The translations under genes were made by a program, and so were the position numbers. A stretch of 17,182 bases of DNA from DATGCT01 sp964639325 (lineage in GTDB: Bacteria > Patescibacteriota > Minisyncoccia > UBA6257 > GWB1-50-10): contig CAZXDO010000038.1 in NCBI GenBank assembly GCA_964639325.1, positions 1 through 17,182 on the forward strand, written 5' to 3'. Every line of letters begins with the position of its first letter. Position 1 is the stretch's first letter. This document shows, piece by piece, positions 1 through 6,394 of the stretch. Under the pieces are notes generated by a model, which was not told the DNA's origin, did not search any database, and saw only the letters and a program-made list of their open reading frames with translations.

Positions 1-1583
1 CCAAAAGTACGGGGGCCAAGTTTTTCGCTCATTCCAAATTGGGTTATAAGCCTTCGGACAAGTTCGGTAGAAGTTTTTAAATCACTTGAAGAGCCGGTAG
101 TAACATCACCAAAATTTACTGATTCAGAAACATAACCTCCAAGAGCAACAGCAACCTCGGCTATAAATTCGCTTTTTGTTTTAAGGCGCCTATCTTCAGT
201 AGGAAGCTTTATGGTGTATCCTCCGGCCATTCCTCGACTAAGAATAGATATCTTTTGAACCTTGTCGGTTTCCTTTAAACCGGCAGCTACTAAAGCGTGA
301 CCGGCTTCATGGTAAGCAACTATCTTCTTCTCCTTTTCGGTTATTACCCTTGACCTTCTCTCCGGACCAAGCATTACTTTTTCAATAGAATCAAGAACAT
401 CTTCCTGAACAATTTTTCTGCGTCCATTCCTGGCAGCAAGAATAGCAGATTCGTTCATTAGGTTCTCTAGATCGGCTCCAGAAAACCCCGGGGTGCGAAT
501 AGCTACTTTATGAAGGTCAATATTTTTATCCATGGGCTTATTTTTAGAGTGAATTTCTAAAATTTGCTCACGGCCTTTGATGTCGGGCAAGTCGAGAACA
601 ATCTGACGGTCAAATCTTCCGGGCCGAAGAAGAGCTTGATCTAAAATATCGGGACGGTTAGTAGCGGCGATAACGATAACATTAGTTTCTTTATCAAAAC
701 CATCCATTTCTGAGAGGATTTGATTTAAAGTTTGTTCTCTTTCATCGTGCCCTCCGCCAATACCGGCTCCTCTCTGACGGCCGATAGCGTCAATTTCATC
801 AATAAAAATAATGGAAGGAGCAGCTTTTTTAGCTGTTTCAAAAACATTTCTTACACGAGAAGCGCCAACCCCAACAAACATTTCCACAAACTCAGAGGCG
901 GAAATATGAAAGAAAGGAACCTTGCTCTCGCCGGCTACTGCTCTAGCAAGAAGGGTTTTTCCTGTTCCGGGACGGCCCATAAGGAGAATGCCTCTAGGAA
1001 TTTTGGCACCCATTCTCAAAAATTTTTGGGGGTTTTTAAGGAAATCAACTACTTCTTCAAGTTCTTCTTTAGCTTCCTTTAGATCAGCAACATCAGCAAA
1101 GGTTGTTTTAGTTTTAGAAGGAGAAGAAAGTTTTAGGTTGGCTTTGCTAAAAGTAAAAGCCTGATTCATTCCTCCTTTAGCTCGACGGAAAATCCACCAA
1201 AAAATAATTAAAATAATAAGAAAGGGGAAAAGAATGGGAAGCAGAATGCCGGCCCAGTATTTTAGCCCTCCCTCATCTTTAAAAGTAAAGTTTATTTTTC
1301 TAAAATCTTCGCCGGAAACGCCATAGTTTTTAAGGGTTTCGGTAATACCTGTTTCTGTTTCTTTTCTAGAAATAGCTTTGGTACCGTCTTGTAAAATAAT
1401 ATCAAGATTGTTTCCGGAAACAGTAATTGATTCTATCTCTCCGCTTATAATTTTCTCGGCAACTTCATCCATACTAAAATTCTCAGGCTCCTGAAAATCA
1501 AGCCCGCCCACTAAAGAAAAAACTAAGCTTATGGCTGTAAAAGCAAGAAGAATCCAAATAAGGTTTTTAGAAATATTTTTCAT
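1..1583 (-). CDS. ftsH: ATP-dependent zinc metalloprotease FtsH (3'-truncated by window edge)
   Basis: This is a membrane-bound AAA+ protease that degrades misfolded membrane and short-lived cytosolic proteins. About 527 residues are visible; the C-terminal end of the protease domain lies outside the window. Order: a first TM segment (about residues 5-24), a short extracytoplasmic domain, a second TM segment (about 109-133), then the AAA+ ATPase with Walker A GRPGTGKT (203-210; Arg replaces the usual second Pro), Walker B IIFIDEID, and the second region of homology ending in RPGRFDRQ. The peptidase zinc motif HEAGH is at 425-429, and an Asp in TTGSSSDL fits the third zinc ligand. The ATG at 1583 is chosen because it directly precedes the first TM segment; no strong Shine-Dalgarno precedes it. 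A terminator separates it from the gene upstream. Identification is from motifs and is secure. Confidence 0.97.
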   Translation of the reverse strand, partial: MKNISKNLIWILLAFTAISLVFSLVGGLDFQEPENFSMDEVAEKIISGEIESITVSGNNLDIILQDGTKAISRKETETGITETLKNYGVSGEDFRKINFTFKDEGGLKYWAGILLPILFPFLIILIIFWWIFRRAKGGMNQAFTFSKANLKLSSPSKTKTTFADVADLKEAKEELEEVVDFLKNPQKFLRMGAKIPRGILLMGRPGTGKTLLARAVAGESKVPFFHISASEFVEMFVGVGASRVRNVFETAKKAAPSIIFIDEIDAIGRQRGAGIGGGHDEREQTLNQILSEMDGFDKETNVIVIAATNRPDILDQALLRPGRFDRQIVLDLPDIKGREQILEIHSKNKPMDKNIDLHKVAIRTPGFSGADLENLMNESAILAARNGRRKIVQEDVLDSIEKVMLGPERRSRVITEKEKKIVAYHEAGHALVAAGLKETDKVQKISILSRGMAGGYTIKLPTEDRRLKTKSEFIAEVAVALGGYVSESVNFGDVTTGSSSDLKTSTELVRRLITQFGMSEKLGPRTF

Positions 1584-1617
1584 TTATTTAATTAATTTAG
1601 GAAGTAATATGTATATT

Positions 1618-1652
1618 AAAAGAAAAGGGCCTCAACGTCAAAGACGGGCCCT
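1618..1652 (-). terminator. Rho-independent terminator between the 127-residue gene and ftsH
   Basis: Read on the minus strand, AGGGCC pairs with GGCCCT around a loop that holds a further small CGTC/GACG stem, followed by TTTTCTTTT. It lies 18 bp after the stop codon of the upstream gene and about 35 bp before the ftsH start, so ftsH probably has its own promoter. Confidence 0.7.
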
Positions 1653-1669
1653 ATAAATTTTGATTCGAT

Positions 1670-2053
1670 CTAAATGTGAATTATCCTTCCTTTTTCAAAA
1701 TTGGTGATTATTCTCATAATTTGATATTCCAGTATAGCAAGGTGTTTACGCTCAACCCTTATCGAAGGCACTTCAGGGTGTTTCTCCATATGAATTCTTT
1801 GCCCAGTTTTTGAGCTTTTGACTTGAATAGGAATGACATAGTATTCTTTTTTACCGCAATGTACTATAAAAAAATCCTTTCCTTTTTTGTCATCAAAATT
1901 ATTGGATGGAGCAAAATCTCTTATTTTCTTTTTATTTTTCAAATCTTGAAGAACTTTTTCAACTTCTCTTTCGCTTCTTAATCCTATACCCTCAAGAATT
2001 TCTCTTCCCCTAAACCTTCTTTCTCGTTGTTTCAGCCTTTCAACTCCTTTCAT
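1670..2053 (-). CDS. Small PD-(D/E)XK nuclease-like protein of unknown role
   Basis: This 127-residue soluble protein matches no family I can name. An N-terminal basic helical part (residues 1-45, rich in Arg/Lys/Glu) is followed by an alternating hydrophobic core that carries Asp60 in GKDFFIV and Gln77-Val78-Lys79 in IPIQVKSS. Asp followed by (E/Q)-x-K on neighbouring strands is the signature of the PD-(D/E)XK nuclease fold, here with Gln in the usual Glu place. The ATG at 2053 is well supported by a strong Shine-Dalgarno (AAAGGAGGT, 9 nt upstream). It is transcribed towards ftsH but ends in its own terminator. Catalytic activity is inference: the motif is short, and a small DNA-binding or structural protein is possible. 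Confidence 0.7.
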   Translation of the reverse strand: MKGVERLKQRERRFRGREILEGIGLRSEREVEKVLQDLKNKKKIRDFAPSNNFDDKKGKDFFIVHCGKKEYYVIPIQVKSSKTGQRIHMEKHPEVPSIRVERKHLAILEYQIMRIITNFEKGRIIHI

Positions 2054-2160
2054 GGTTTCAAACCTCCTTTCTGTTTTTATATAGTTTTAAATATCTGTAT
2101 TATTAATAACACATTATATAAAAATTATCAAAAAAATTATAATTATTATTAATCGTACCG

Positions 2161-2189
2161 TCGAAATATCTTAGTCTTTGTTGTATAAT
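2161..2189 (+). promoter_or_regulatory. Promoter of the tRNA-Gly-linked endonuclease gene (leaderless)
   Basis: A perfect TATAAT (2184-2189) lies 6 nt before the ATG at 2196. With a 17-nt spacer the -35 would be TCGAAA (2161-2166), four of six matches to TTGACA. Transcription would begin at or within a base or two of the start codon. The region also forms the left copy of a repeat that recurs at the tRNA-Gly promoter. Confidence 0.6.
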
Positions 2190-2196
2190 ATATCTA
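2178..2196 (+). repeat. Left copy of promoter/leader repeat bracketing the endonuclease gene
   Basis: The 19 bases from 2178 to 2196 (TTGT-TGTATAAT-ATATCTA) recur at 2844-2864 as TTGTCTGTATAATAATATCTA with two single-base insertions and no substitutions. The left copy ends on the A of the endonuclease start codon; the right copy contains its stop codon. The pair therefore brackets the gene almost exactly. Confidence 0.65.
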
Positions 2197-2855
2197 TGAG
2201 ATTGGACAAAGATGAAGCTGTAAAATTAAGAAAAACTGGCAAAAGCTATAAAGAAATAAAAGAGGAGTTGGGTATTCCTAAAAGCACTCTTTCTGACTGG
2301 TTTAAAAATACAGGATGGTCACAAAGATTAGCAGAAAATTTAGCGAGAGAAGCTGAGAAAAAAAATAAATTAAGAATAGTAAATCTTAACCGAATTAAAG
2401 GGAATAAATTAACACGGTTATACAAAGATGCAAGGAAGGAAGCGAAAAATGATTTTAAAATTTTAAAACACCACCCACTTTTTGTGTCTGGAATAATGTT
2501 ATATTGGGGTGAGGGAGATAAGTCAGAAAGCGGTCCGGTACGTATTGCAAATGTTGATCCTGGAATTATAAGAATATTTTATTCTTTTCTAGAAAAAATT
2601 TGTGGAATAGAAAAATCTAAAATAAGATCTTATTTATTACTCTACCCTGATTTAAACGAAAAAGAATGTAAGGAGTATTGGGTTAAAAATACAAATCTTA
2701 AGTTAGAAAATTTTACTAAAAGTGTATTTATAAAAGGAAGACACAAATCAAGAAGATTAAAATATGGAGTTTGTTATATACATTTTTCTAGTAAATACTT
2801 AAAAGAAAAAATGTTTGTTTGGATAAAGTTGTTTTCAAAAGAATTGTCTGTATAA
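2196..2855 (+). CDS. HTH / LAGLIDADG-like putative homing endonuclease upstream of tRNA-Gly
   Basis: This 219-residue basic protein starts with a helix-turn-helix (about residues 4-37, with the KSYKEIKEELGIPKSTLSDW pattern of resolvase/MerR-type HTHs). A Lys/Arg-rich linker follows, then a domain whose motif VSGIMLYWGEGDK (97-109) resembles one LAGLIDADG helix ending in an acidic residue, followed by NVDPGIIRIFYSFLEKICGI (119-138). A homologue with the same domain order occurs at 8066-8737. One motif per chain would imply a homodimer. The ATG at 2196 is preferred over the upstream TTG at 2178, because that TTG lies within the promoter repeat. The stop codon overlaps the -10 box of tRNA-Gly, and the tRNA begins 12 nt later. 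Homing activity is inferred from motif and location; a site-specific DNA-binding protein without nuclease activity is the alternative. Confidence 0.65.
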   Translation: MRLDKDEAVKLRKTGKSYKEIKEELGIPKSTLSDWFKNTGWSQRLAENLAREAEKKNKLRIVNLNRIKGNKLTRLYKDARKEAKNDFKILKHHPLFVSGIMLYWGEGDKSESGPVRIANVDPGIIRIFYSFLEKICGIEKSKIRSYLLLYPDLNEKECKEYWVKNTNLKLENFTKSVFIKGRHKSRRLKYGVCYIHFSSKYLKEKMFVWIKLFSKELSV

Positions 2856-2856
2856 T
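2829..2856 (+). promoter_or_regulatory. Promoter of tRNA-Gly inside the end of the endonuclease gene
   Basis: TTGTTT (2829-2834), a 16-nt spacer and a perfect TATAAT (2851-2856) precede the tRNA 5' end at 2868 by 11 nt. The -10 box contains the endonuclease stop codon, so the last codons of that gene double as the tRNA promoter. Confidence 0.55.
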
Positions 2857-2864
2857 AATATCTA
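2844..2864 (+). repeat. Right copy of promoter/leader repeat bracketing the endonuclease gene
   Basis: Partner of 2178-2196, identical apart from two extra single bases. Recombination between the two copies would remove the endonuclease gene and restore a single promoter in front of tRNA-Gly. Confidence 0.65.
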
Positions 2865-2867
2865 AAG

Positions 2868-2938
2868 GCGGGTATGGTTTAGTGGTAAAACATCCGCTTG
2901 CCATGCGGAAGCCGGGAGTTCAATTCTCCCTACCCGCA
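2868..2938 (+). tRNA. tRNA-Gly(GCC)
   Basis: The cloverleaf is complete: acceptor GCGGGTA/TACCCGC, anticodon stem TCCGC/GCGGA around TTGCCAT (anticodon GCC at 2900-2902), and T arm GGGAG-TTCAATT-CTCCC. No CCA is encoded. The discriminator base is A rather than the U found in E. coli tRNA-Gly; A73 is the base favoured by the alpha2 class of glycyl-tRNA synthetase, so that enzyme type is likely here (inference). The last 7 bases plus flank are duplicated at 3011-3026. Confidence 0.97.
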
Positions 2939-2950
2939 CAAGAGATGAGA

Positions 2951-2982
2951 AAATAAAAAGGCCGAAAGGTCTTTTTATTTTT
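2951..2982 (+). terminator. Terminator of tRNA-Gly
   Basis: A 13-bp stem, with arms at 2951-2963 and 2968-2980 and a GAAA tetraloop, ends in a run of T. One G-T wobble is the only imperfection. It lies between the two copies of the tRNA-Gly 3' end. Confidence 0.85.
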
Positions 2983-3010
2983 GAAGCTCGCCGTGTGGGC
3001 AAGCTTTGCT

Positions 3011-3026
3011 TACCCGCACAAGAGAT
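3011..3026 (+). repeat. Duplicated 3' end of tRNA-Gly (att-like scar)
   Basis: TACCCGCACAAGAGAT is an exact 16-base copy of 2931-2946, the acceptor 3' strand of tRNA-Gly plus its flank, placed exactly 80 bp downstream. It forms the right arm of an imperfect hairpin, GTGGGCAAGC-TTT-GCTTACCCGCAC. No other tRNA parts precede it, so it is a scar and not a second tRNA. Confidence 0.8.
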
Positions 3027-3037
3027 AAAAAACGCAT

Positions 3038-3256
3038 TTATTCTGTGAATGGAGGTGGTCCAGAAGGGCCTTCAATTCCACTTGGGCTGCTGGTCGGACC
3101 GGCAAAGTTAGAGGTTGTTATATCTGAATCTAAACTACCTCCTTCCTGAAGAGGATTGGGGTTGTTGCTGTTGAAAACAAAAATAACTAGAGCCAGAAAA
3201 ATAAGAACGGCAATGGCTAAAGTATTTATGACAATTTTTTTAATAAGTTTTCGCAT
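3038..3256 (-). CDS. Small single-pass membrane protein
   Basis: This 72-residue protein has a basic N-terminus (MRKLIKK), one strong hydrophobic segment (about residues 8-28) and a 40-residue tail rich in Pro, Gly and Ser. It is likely anchored in the membrane with the tail outside. No family is recognised. The start at 3256 has no clear Shine-Dalgarno: the sequence just upstream is the duplicated tRNA-Leu 3' end, and its own promoter may have been displaced. The gene lies between duplicated tRNA-Gly and tRNA-Leu 3' ends that face each other. It could be a chance reading frame, but the N-in, hydrophobic, low-complexity-tail design is typical of real small proteins. Confidence 0.5.
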   Translation of the reverse strand: MRKLIKKIVINTLAIAVLIFLALVIFVFNSNNPNPLQEGGSLDSDITTSNFAGPTSSPSGIEGPSGPPPFTE

Positions 3257-3262
3257 TGATTA

Positions 3263-3281
3263 TGTGCCCGAGGTGGGATTT
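3263..3281 (-). repeat. Duplicated 3' end of tRNA-Leu(UAA) (att-like scar)
   Basis: The plus-strand sequence TGTGCCCGAGGTGGGATTT is an exact 19-base copy of 3363-3381, the T-arm 3' half and acceptor strand of tRNA-Leu(UAA), placed exactly 100 bp downstream of it. Next to it, GGATTT...AAATCC forms a short inverted repeat with an antisense copy of the same T arm (TTCAAATCC on the plus strand, 3292-3300). Confidence 0.8.
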
Positions 3282-3364
3282 CCTTCCGGTCTTCAAATCC
3301 TACTAATTTATCTTCATTTTTTACTTATTGATTACTAATTACTGATTAATAACTACTAATTTTG

Positions 3365-3450
3365 TGCCCGAGGTGGGATTTGAACCCACAAGCTCGATTA
3401 GGAGCTAGAGGTTTTAAGCCTCCTGCGTATTCCGATTCCGCCACCCGGGC
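3365..3450 (-). tRNA. tRNA-Leu(UAA)
   Basis: The acceptor GCCCGGG/CTCGGGC (one G-T), the D arm with GTGGCGGAATCGG, anticodon loop CTTAAAA (anticodon TAA), long variable arm AGCTC/GAGCT and T arm GTGGG-TTCAAAT-CCCAC are all present. No intron and no encoded CCA are seen, although this tRNA is a classic group I intron host. Its 5' 37 bases also encode the C-terminus of the HNH protein upstream. Confidence 0.97.
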
Positions 3451-3926
3451 TTCTTTTTATTTTTTCTATTAACTCCTCGATAATGAGGTTGTAAACTGTG
3501 ACAATTTGGGCAAAGAATTCTCAGATTTTCTAGACGGTTGTCATAATGATCACCATTAATATGATCTAATTCTAAAGGTAGTCTACCATCAACTGATTTT
3601 TCTGACCAACCACACATTTCGCAATGTCTTGGTTTAAGGTCTTCTTTAAATAATCTTTTCTTCAGCTTATAACTTTGATAGTTACTTTTCTTAACTAATA
3701 TTTCTTTTAAAGAAAGACGAGGTTTTCCAATTCCACTAAGTCCTTTGTTCCAGGCACGACCTTTAAAGTGGTTTATGTTCAGATTGTATTCCTCAATGTA
3801 TTTTTTAACTTGGGCATAATTTCCACCAGCTTCTTTTAAATCAAGCTGGTTCAAAACTTGACGGTAACTCCTTGACTTCTTTACTGCTTCTTTTAATTGT
3901 GTAATTGTCCAGCTTCTTCTTGCCAT
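3414..3926 (-). CDS. HNH endonuclease overlapping tRNA-Leu(UAA)
   Basis: This 170-residue protein has an N-terminal basic helical region (1-50) likely to bind DNA, then an HNH nuclease domain. The domain shows a zinc-binding pair Cys102-x2-Cys105, the catalytic Asp121-His122 with Asn124 in LELDHINGD, Asn130 and Asn134, and Cys139-x2-Cys142-His143 in ILCPNCHS. Every HNH and zinc residue is intact, so activity is likely. Residues 160-170 (PGWRNRNTQEA) are translated from the tRNA-Leu 5' half, and the stop codon is in the anticodon arm. Its own stop was probably lost on insertion. The ATG at 3926 sits 6 nt after a TATAAT, which predicts a leaderless mRNA. A role as a free-standing homing endonuclease is inferred from domain and position. 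Confidence 0.88.
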   Translation of the reverse strand: MARRSWTITQLKEAVKKSRSYRQVLNQLDLKEAGGNYAQVKKYIEEYNLNINHFKGRAWNKGLSGIGKPRLSLKEILVKKSNYQSYKLKKRLFKEDLKPRHCEMCGWSEKSVDGRLPLELDHINGDHYDNRLENLRILCPNCHSLQPHYRGVNRKNKKKPGWRNRNTQEA

Positions 3927-3932
3927 AGTTTA

Positions 3933-3961
3933 ATTATATAATTCGGAAGAGGTCTTCACAA
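3933..3961 (-). promoter_or_regulatory. Promoter of the HNH gene (leaderless)
   Basis: On the minus strand, TTGTGA (3961-3956), a 17-nt spacer and a perfect TATAAT (3938-3933) precede the ATG by 6 nt. The transcript should start at the ATG and run on into tRNA-Leu. Confidence 0.65.
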
Positions 3962-4013
3962 CAGTACTACGTATGCGTCTACTAATTACGAATTCCTATT
4001 TTTAAAAGTTCTG

Positions 4014-4085
<72 letters not shown>

Positions 4086-4123
4086 AACAAGACCTTAGGC
4101 AAGTTAAGATGGTGGTAAATTTT

Positions 4124-4151
4124 ATTTTATAACAATTTTGGGTTGTGTAAA
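4124..4151 (-). promoter_or_regulatory. Possible promoter of tRNA-Cys
   Basis: On the minus strand, TTTACA (4151-4146), a 16-nt spacer and TAAAAT (4129-4124) lie between the infB stop codon and the tRNA, about 38 nt before its 5' end. Confidence 0.4.
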
Positions 4152-4156
4152 GATCT

Positions 4157-5578
4157 TTATAAATTAAAAACTAAATGATGGCCTTCTAAAATATCAACCT
4201 CTGATTCTACCAAAAGACCAACTTCCTGTTCCTCTTCTGCTTTAGGAATATCTTCTTTTTGAGATTGAAGATTAATTATCCTTCCTTCTCCAACTTTTTT
4301 ATCGCCTCTGAAAACTTCAAATTTTTCATTGTTCTCCACATATCCCTTTATTACTTTACCGCCAATTATTTGTCTATTTCCTTCTTGTTTACCAAAAGTA
4401 GCAAGTACTTCAATTATTCGTTCTTCTTTAACTGCCTCGCTTTTAATATACTCTCTTAGCTTGTCTTCTAGTTCGTATATAATGTTAGAAGTAATAATAT
4501 TTATCTTTTCTGTTTTAGAAATATTACCAGCAGATTTGTAAACGCCGGTATTAAAACCAACAATAACAGCTTTAAAGCTAAGGGCATTTTTAATGTCAGT
4601 TTCACTAATGTCACCTACTCCTTCATCTATGATTTCCATTGGAGATTCTTTAGAAATGCGGTTAATAAGACCGTGAAGGGCTTCTAGAGATCCGGACTCG
4701 TCAGCTTTAATAATAACTTTTATGCTATTTTCTTCACTTTCAGTACTTTTGGGTTCCTTGTTTTTGTTTTCTTCGGTTGCTTTATTTAATTCGGGTTTTG
4801 CGCCTATTTTAAATTTTTCTCCAACTTCAGGAAGATTATCAAAACCAAGGATAAGAGCTGGGGAGCTTGGCCTTAATTCATTAACCTGTTCTCCTAAAAA
4901 GTTTTCAATAATTTTTATCTTTCCCTGGGATGATTTTTCAGAAAATATTTTGTCTCCTTTTTTAACAACTCCATTTTTAATAATTACCCCTACCATTATC
5001 CCTCTTTTAGAACTGCGGTTGCTCTTTATTATCACCCCTTCTCCGGGTTTATCGGGATCATATTCCAAACCCTCAACTTCGGCAGTCAGATTAATAAGAT
5101 CAAGAAGTTCATCAACTCCATCTCCTTTTAGTGCTGAAATAGTTTGAAAAGAAACATCGCCGCCCATGCCTTCAAGATAAACTTCGGATCTAGTAAGACC
5201 GCTTTTAACTTTTTCAATATTAGCACCTTCAACGTCAATTTTGTTAATGGCAACAATAAAAGGAATACCGGCTTCTTTGATATAAGAAATAGCATTTTCA
5301 GTTTGGGGCATTACTCCGTCATCGGCCGCGACAACTAAAACAGCAATATCAGCAATTCTAGCTCCATGAGCTCTCATTGCGGAAAAAGCCTCATGACCGG
5401 GAGTGTCTATGAAAGTAATTTTATTACCTTTATGCTCTATTTCATAAGCACCTAAGCCCTGGGTTATTCCCCCGGCTTCCGTCTTTACAACATTGTCACG
5501 GCGGATAAAATCCAAAAGTGTTGTTTTACCATGATCAATGTGTCCTAATATTGTTACTATCGGTGATCTTTTTTCCAT
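4157..5578 (-). CDS. infB: Translation initiation factor IF-2 (short form)
   Basis: This GTPase brings initiator tRNA to the small ribosomal subunit and helps the subunits join. From the ATG at 5578 the protein has 473 residues. It begins almost at once with the G domain: GHIDHGKT (12-19, Ile for the usual Val), DTPGHEAF (G3), NKID (G4) and SALKGDG (G5). The beta-barrel domain II, domain III and the fMet-tRNA-binding C-terminal domain follow. The long N-terminal extension of usual IF-2 (700-900 residues) is absent, as is common in Patescibacteria. A TTG at 5614 could add 12 residues, but the ATG is preferred because the G domain follows directly and GAGG lies upstream. Downstream it reads towards tRNA-Cys. 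Confidence 0.95.
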   Translation of the reverse strand: MEKRSPIVTILGHIDHGKTTLLDFIRRDNVVKTEAGGITQGLGAYEIEHKGNKITFIDTPGHEAFSAMRAHGARIADIAVLVVAADDGVMPQTENAISYIKEAGIPFIVAINKIDVEGANIEKVKSGLTRSEVYLEGMGGDVSFQTISALKGDGVDELLDLINLTAEVEGLEYDPDKPGEGVIIKSNRSSKRGIMVGVIIKNGVVKKGDKIFSEKSSQGKIKIIENFLGEQVNELRPSSPALILGFDNLPEVGEKFKIGAKPELNKATEENKNKEPKSTESEENSIKVIIKADESGSLEALHGLINRISKESPMEIIDEGVGDISETDIKNALSFKAVIVGFNTGVYKSAGNISKTEKINIITSNIIYELEDKLREYIKSEAVKEERIIEVLATFGKQEGNRQIIGGKVIKGYVENNEKFEVFRGDKKVGEGRIINLQSQKEDIPKAEEEQEVGLLVESEVDILEGHHLVFNL

Positions 5579-5632
5579 GTATGAAAGGTTAACCCTCTTT
5601 ACGTTAAATATCAAATTATTTCTTTCTTCGTA

Positions 5633-5661
5633 TTGAAAAAATGAAAATATTAATGTATTTT
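5633..5661 (+). promoter_or_regulatory. Likely promoter of the tRNA-Ser(GCU)/tRNA-Glu pair
   Basis: TTGAAA (5633-5638), a 17-nt spacer and TATTTT (5656-5661) end 10 nt before the tRNA-Ser 5' end. It lies in the short divergent gap between infB and the tRNAs. Confidence 0.45.
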
Positions 5662-5671
5662 AAAGGAAGCA

Positions 5672-5757
5672 GGAGGAGTGCGGAGAACTGGTAATCCAGC
5701 ACCCTGCTAAGGTGTAGCCTCTAACAGGGCTTGAGGGTTCGAGTCCCTCCTCCTCCG
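5672..5757 (+). tRNA. tRNA-Ser(GCU)
   Basis: Acceptor GGAGGAG/CTCCTCC with discriminator G, anticodon loop CTGCTAA (anticodon GCT), a long variable arm and T arm GAGGG-TTCGAGT-CCCTC are present. Only one base separates it from tRNA-Glu, so the two are processed from one transcript. Confidence 0.96.
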
Positions 5758-5758
5758 C

Positions 5759-5833
5759 GGCCCCGTCGTCTAGCCTGGTCCAGGACGCCAGGTTTTCATC
5801 CTGGTAACACCGGTTCAAATCCGGTCGGGGTCA
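5759..5833 (+). tRNA. tRNA-Glu(UUC)
   Basis: Acceptor GGCCCCG/CGGGGTC (one G-T), anticodon stem CCAGG/CCTGG around TTTTCAT (anticodon TTC), and T arm ACCGG-TTCAAAT-CCGGT are present. No CCA is encoded, and a terminator follows directly. Confidence 0.96.
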
Positions 5834-5835
5834 CA

Positions 5836-5865
5836 AAAAAACCACCTAGTAAAAGGTGGTTTTTA
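5836..5865 (+). terminator. Terminator after tRNA-Glu
   Basis: ACCACC and GGTGGT pair around the loop TAGTAAAA, flanked by A and T runs that extend the stem. The loop sequence is nearly the same as in the terminator at 6474-6502. Confidence 0.85.
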
Positions 5866-5906
5866 ATAAACTAGCAGTTGAATAAACTATATGTCATAAT
5901 GAAATT

Positions 5907-6383
5907 ATGACAGAAGAATCAAAAAAAGAAATAAGCTGGAGAGCAGCAGAGTTCAGGTATTTTAAAAAAAGTTTGACCTGGTATTTATGGGTGGTAGGAA
6001 TTGCGGTTCTTCTTTTGATATTTGCTATTTGGCAAAATAATTTTTTCTTTGCTGTTTTTATAGCTATTGCCTCAATAATAATAATATTTATGGGAAAGAG
6101 GCGGCCTAGAATAATTGATTTTAAGGTAGACGAGAAAGGAATTTACATTGATAAAGATACATTTTATCCTTACAAAGATCTTAAATGGTTTTCGATAAGA
6201 ACAAGACCTGATAGTCTTAACGAAATTGTAGTTAAAAGAGATGCAACTATTAATCCGATTATAAAAATTCAAGCTGATTCCCAAATCACCCCGGAAGTAA
6301 GAAAGCTATTAAAAGAAAGTCTTGAAGAAAAAGAATACGAAGATTCATTAGTTGATTCTTTTGCTGATTTGTTTAGATTTTAA
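5907..6383 (+). CDS. Two-TM membrane protein with a possible PH-like C-terminal domain
   Basis: In this 158-residue protein, residues 1-22 are polar and cytosolic. Two hydrophobic segments follow (about 24-43 and 46-63), closed by a basic stop (GKRRPR). The C-terminal part, about 90 residues, alternates strands (IIDFKVDEKGIYIDKDTFYPYKD) and ends in an acidic helix. Two TM segments plus a small beta domain recall bacterial PH-domain proteins of the YdbT/DUF type, but I cannot name the family. The ATG at 5907 is 6 nt after a CATAAT, so the mRNA may be leaderless. tRNA-Arg follows 11 nt after the stop and may be co-transcribed. Confidence 0.85.
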   Translation: MTEESKKEISWRAAEFRYFKKSLTWYLWVVGIAVLLLIFAIWQNNFFFAVFIAIASIIIIFMGKRRPRIIDFKVDEKGIYIDKDTFYPYKDLKWFSIRTRPDSLNEIVVKRDATINPIIKIQADSQITPEVRKLLKESLEEKEYEDSLVDSFADLFRF

Positions 6384-6394
6384 AAACGGTATAT

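Noticed and set aside
3000..3026. A second tRNA-Gly downstream of the first
   Set aside because: Only the acceptor 3' strand is present; the D, anticodon and T arms are absent.
3365..3450. Intron in tRNA-Leu(UAA), suggested by the neighbouring endonuclease
   Set aside because: The tRNA is continuous with all arms intact; the endonuclease gene extends upstream and does not split it.
3927..4013. Promoter/leader repeats bracketing the HNH gene like those around the tRNA-Gly-linked gene
   Set aside because: The start region and the sequence before tRNA-Leu share only AAGAAGC-type A-rich matches, which chance can explain.
4722..5147. Plus-strand reading frames inside infB, and likewise inside ftsH, the antiporter and gyrA
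   Set aside because: They lie opposite or out of frame with genes identified by strong motifs, and have no domains or start signals.
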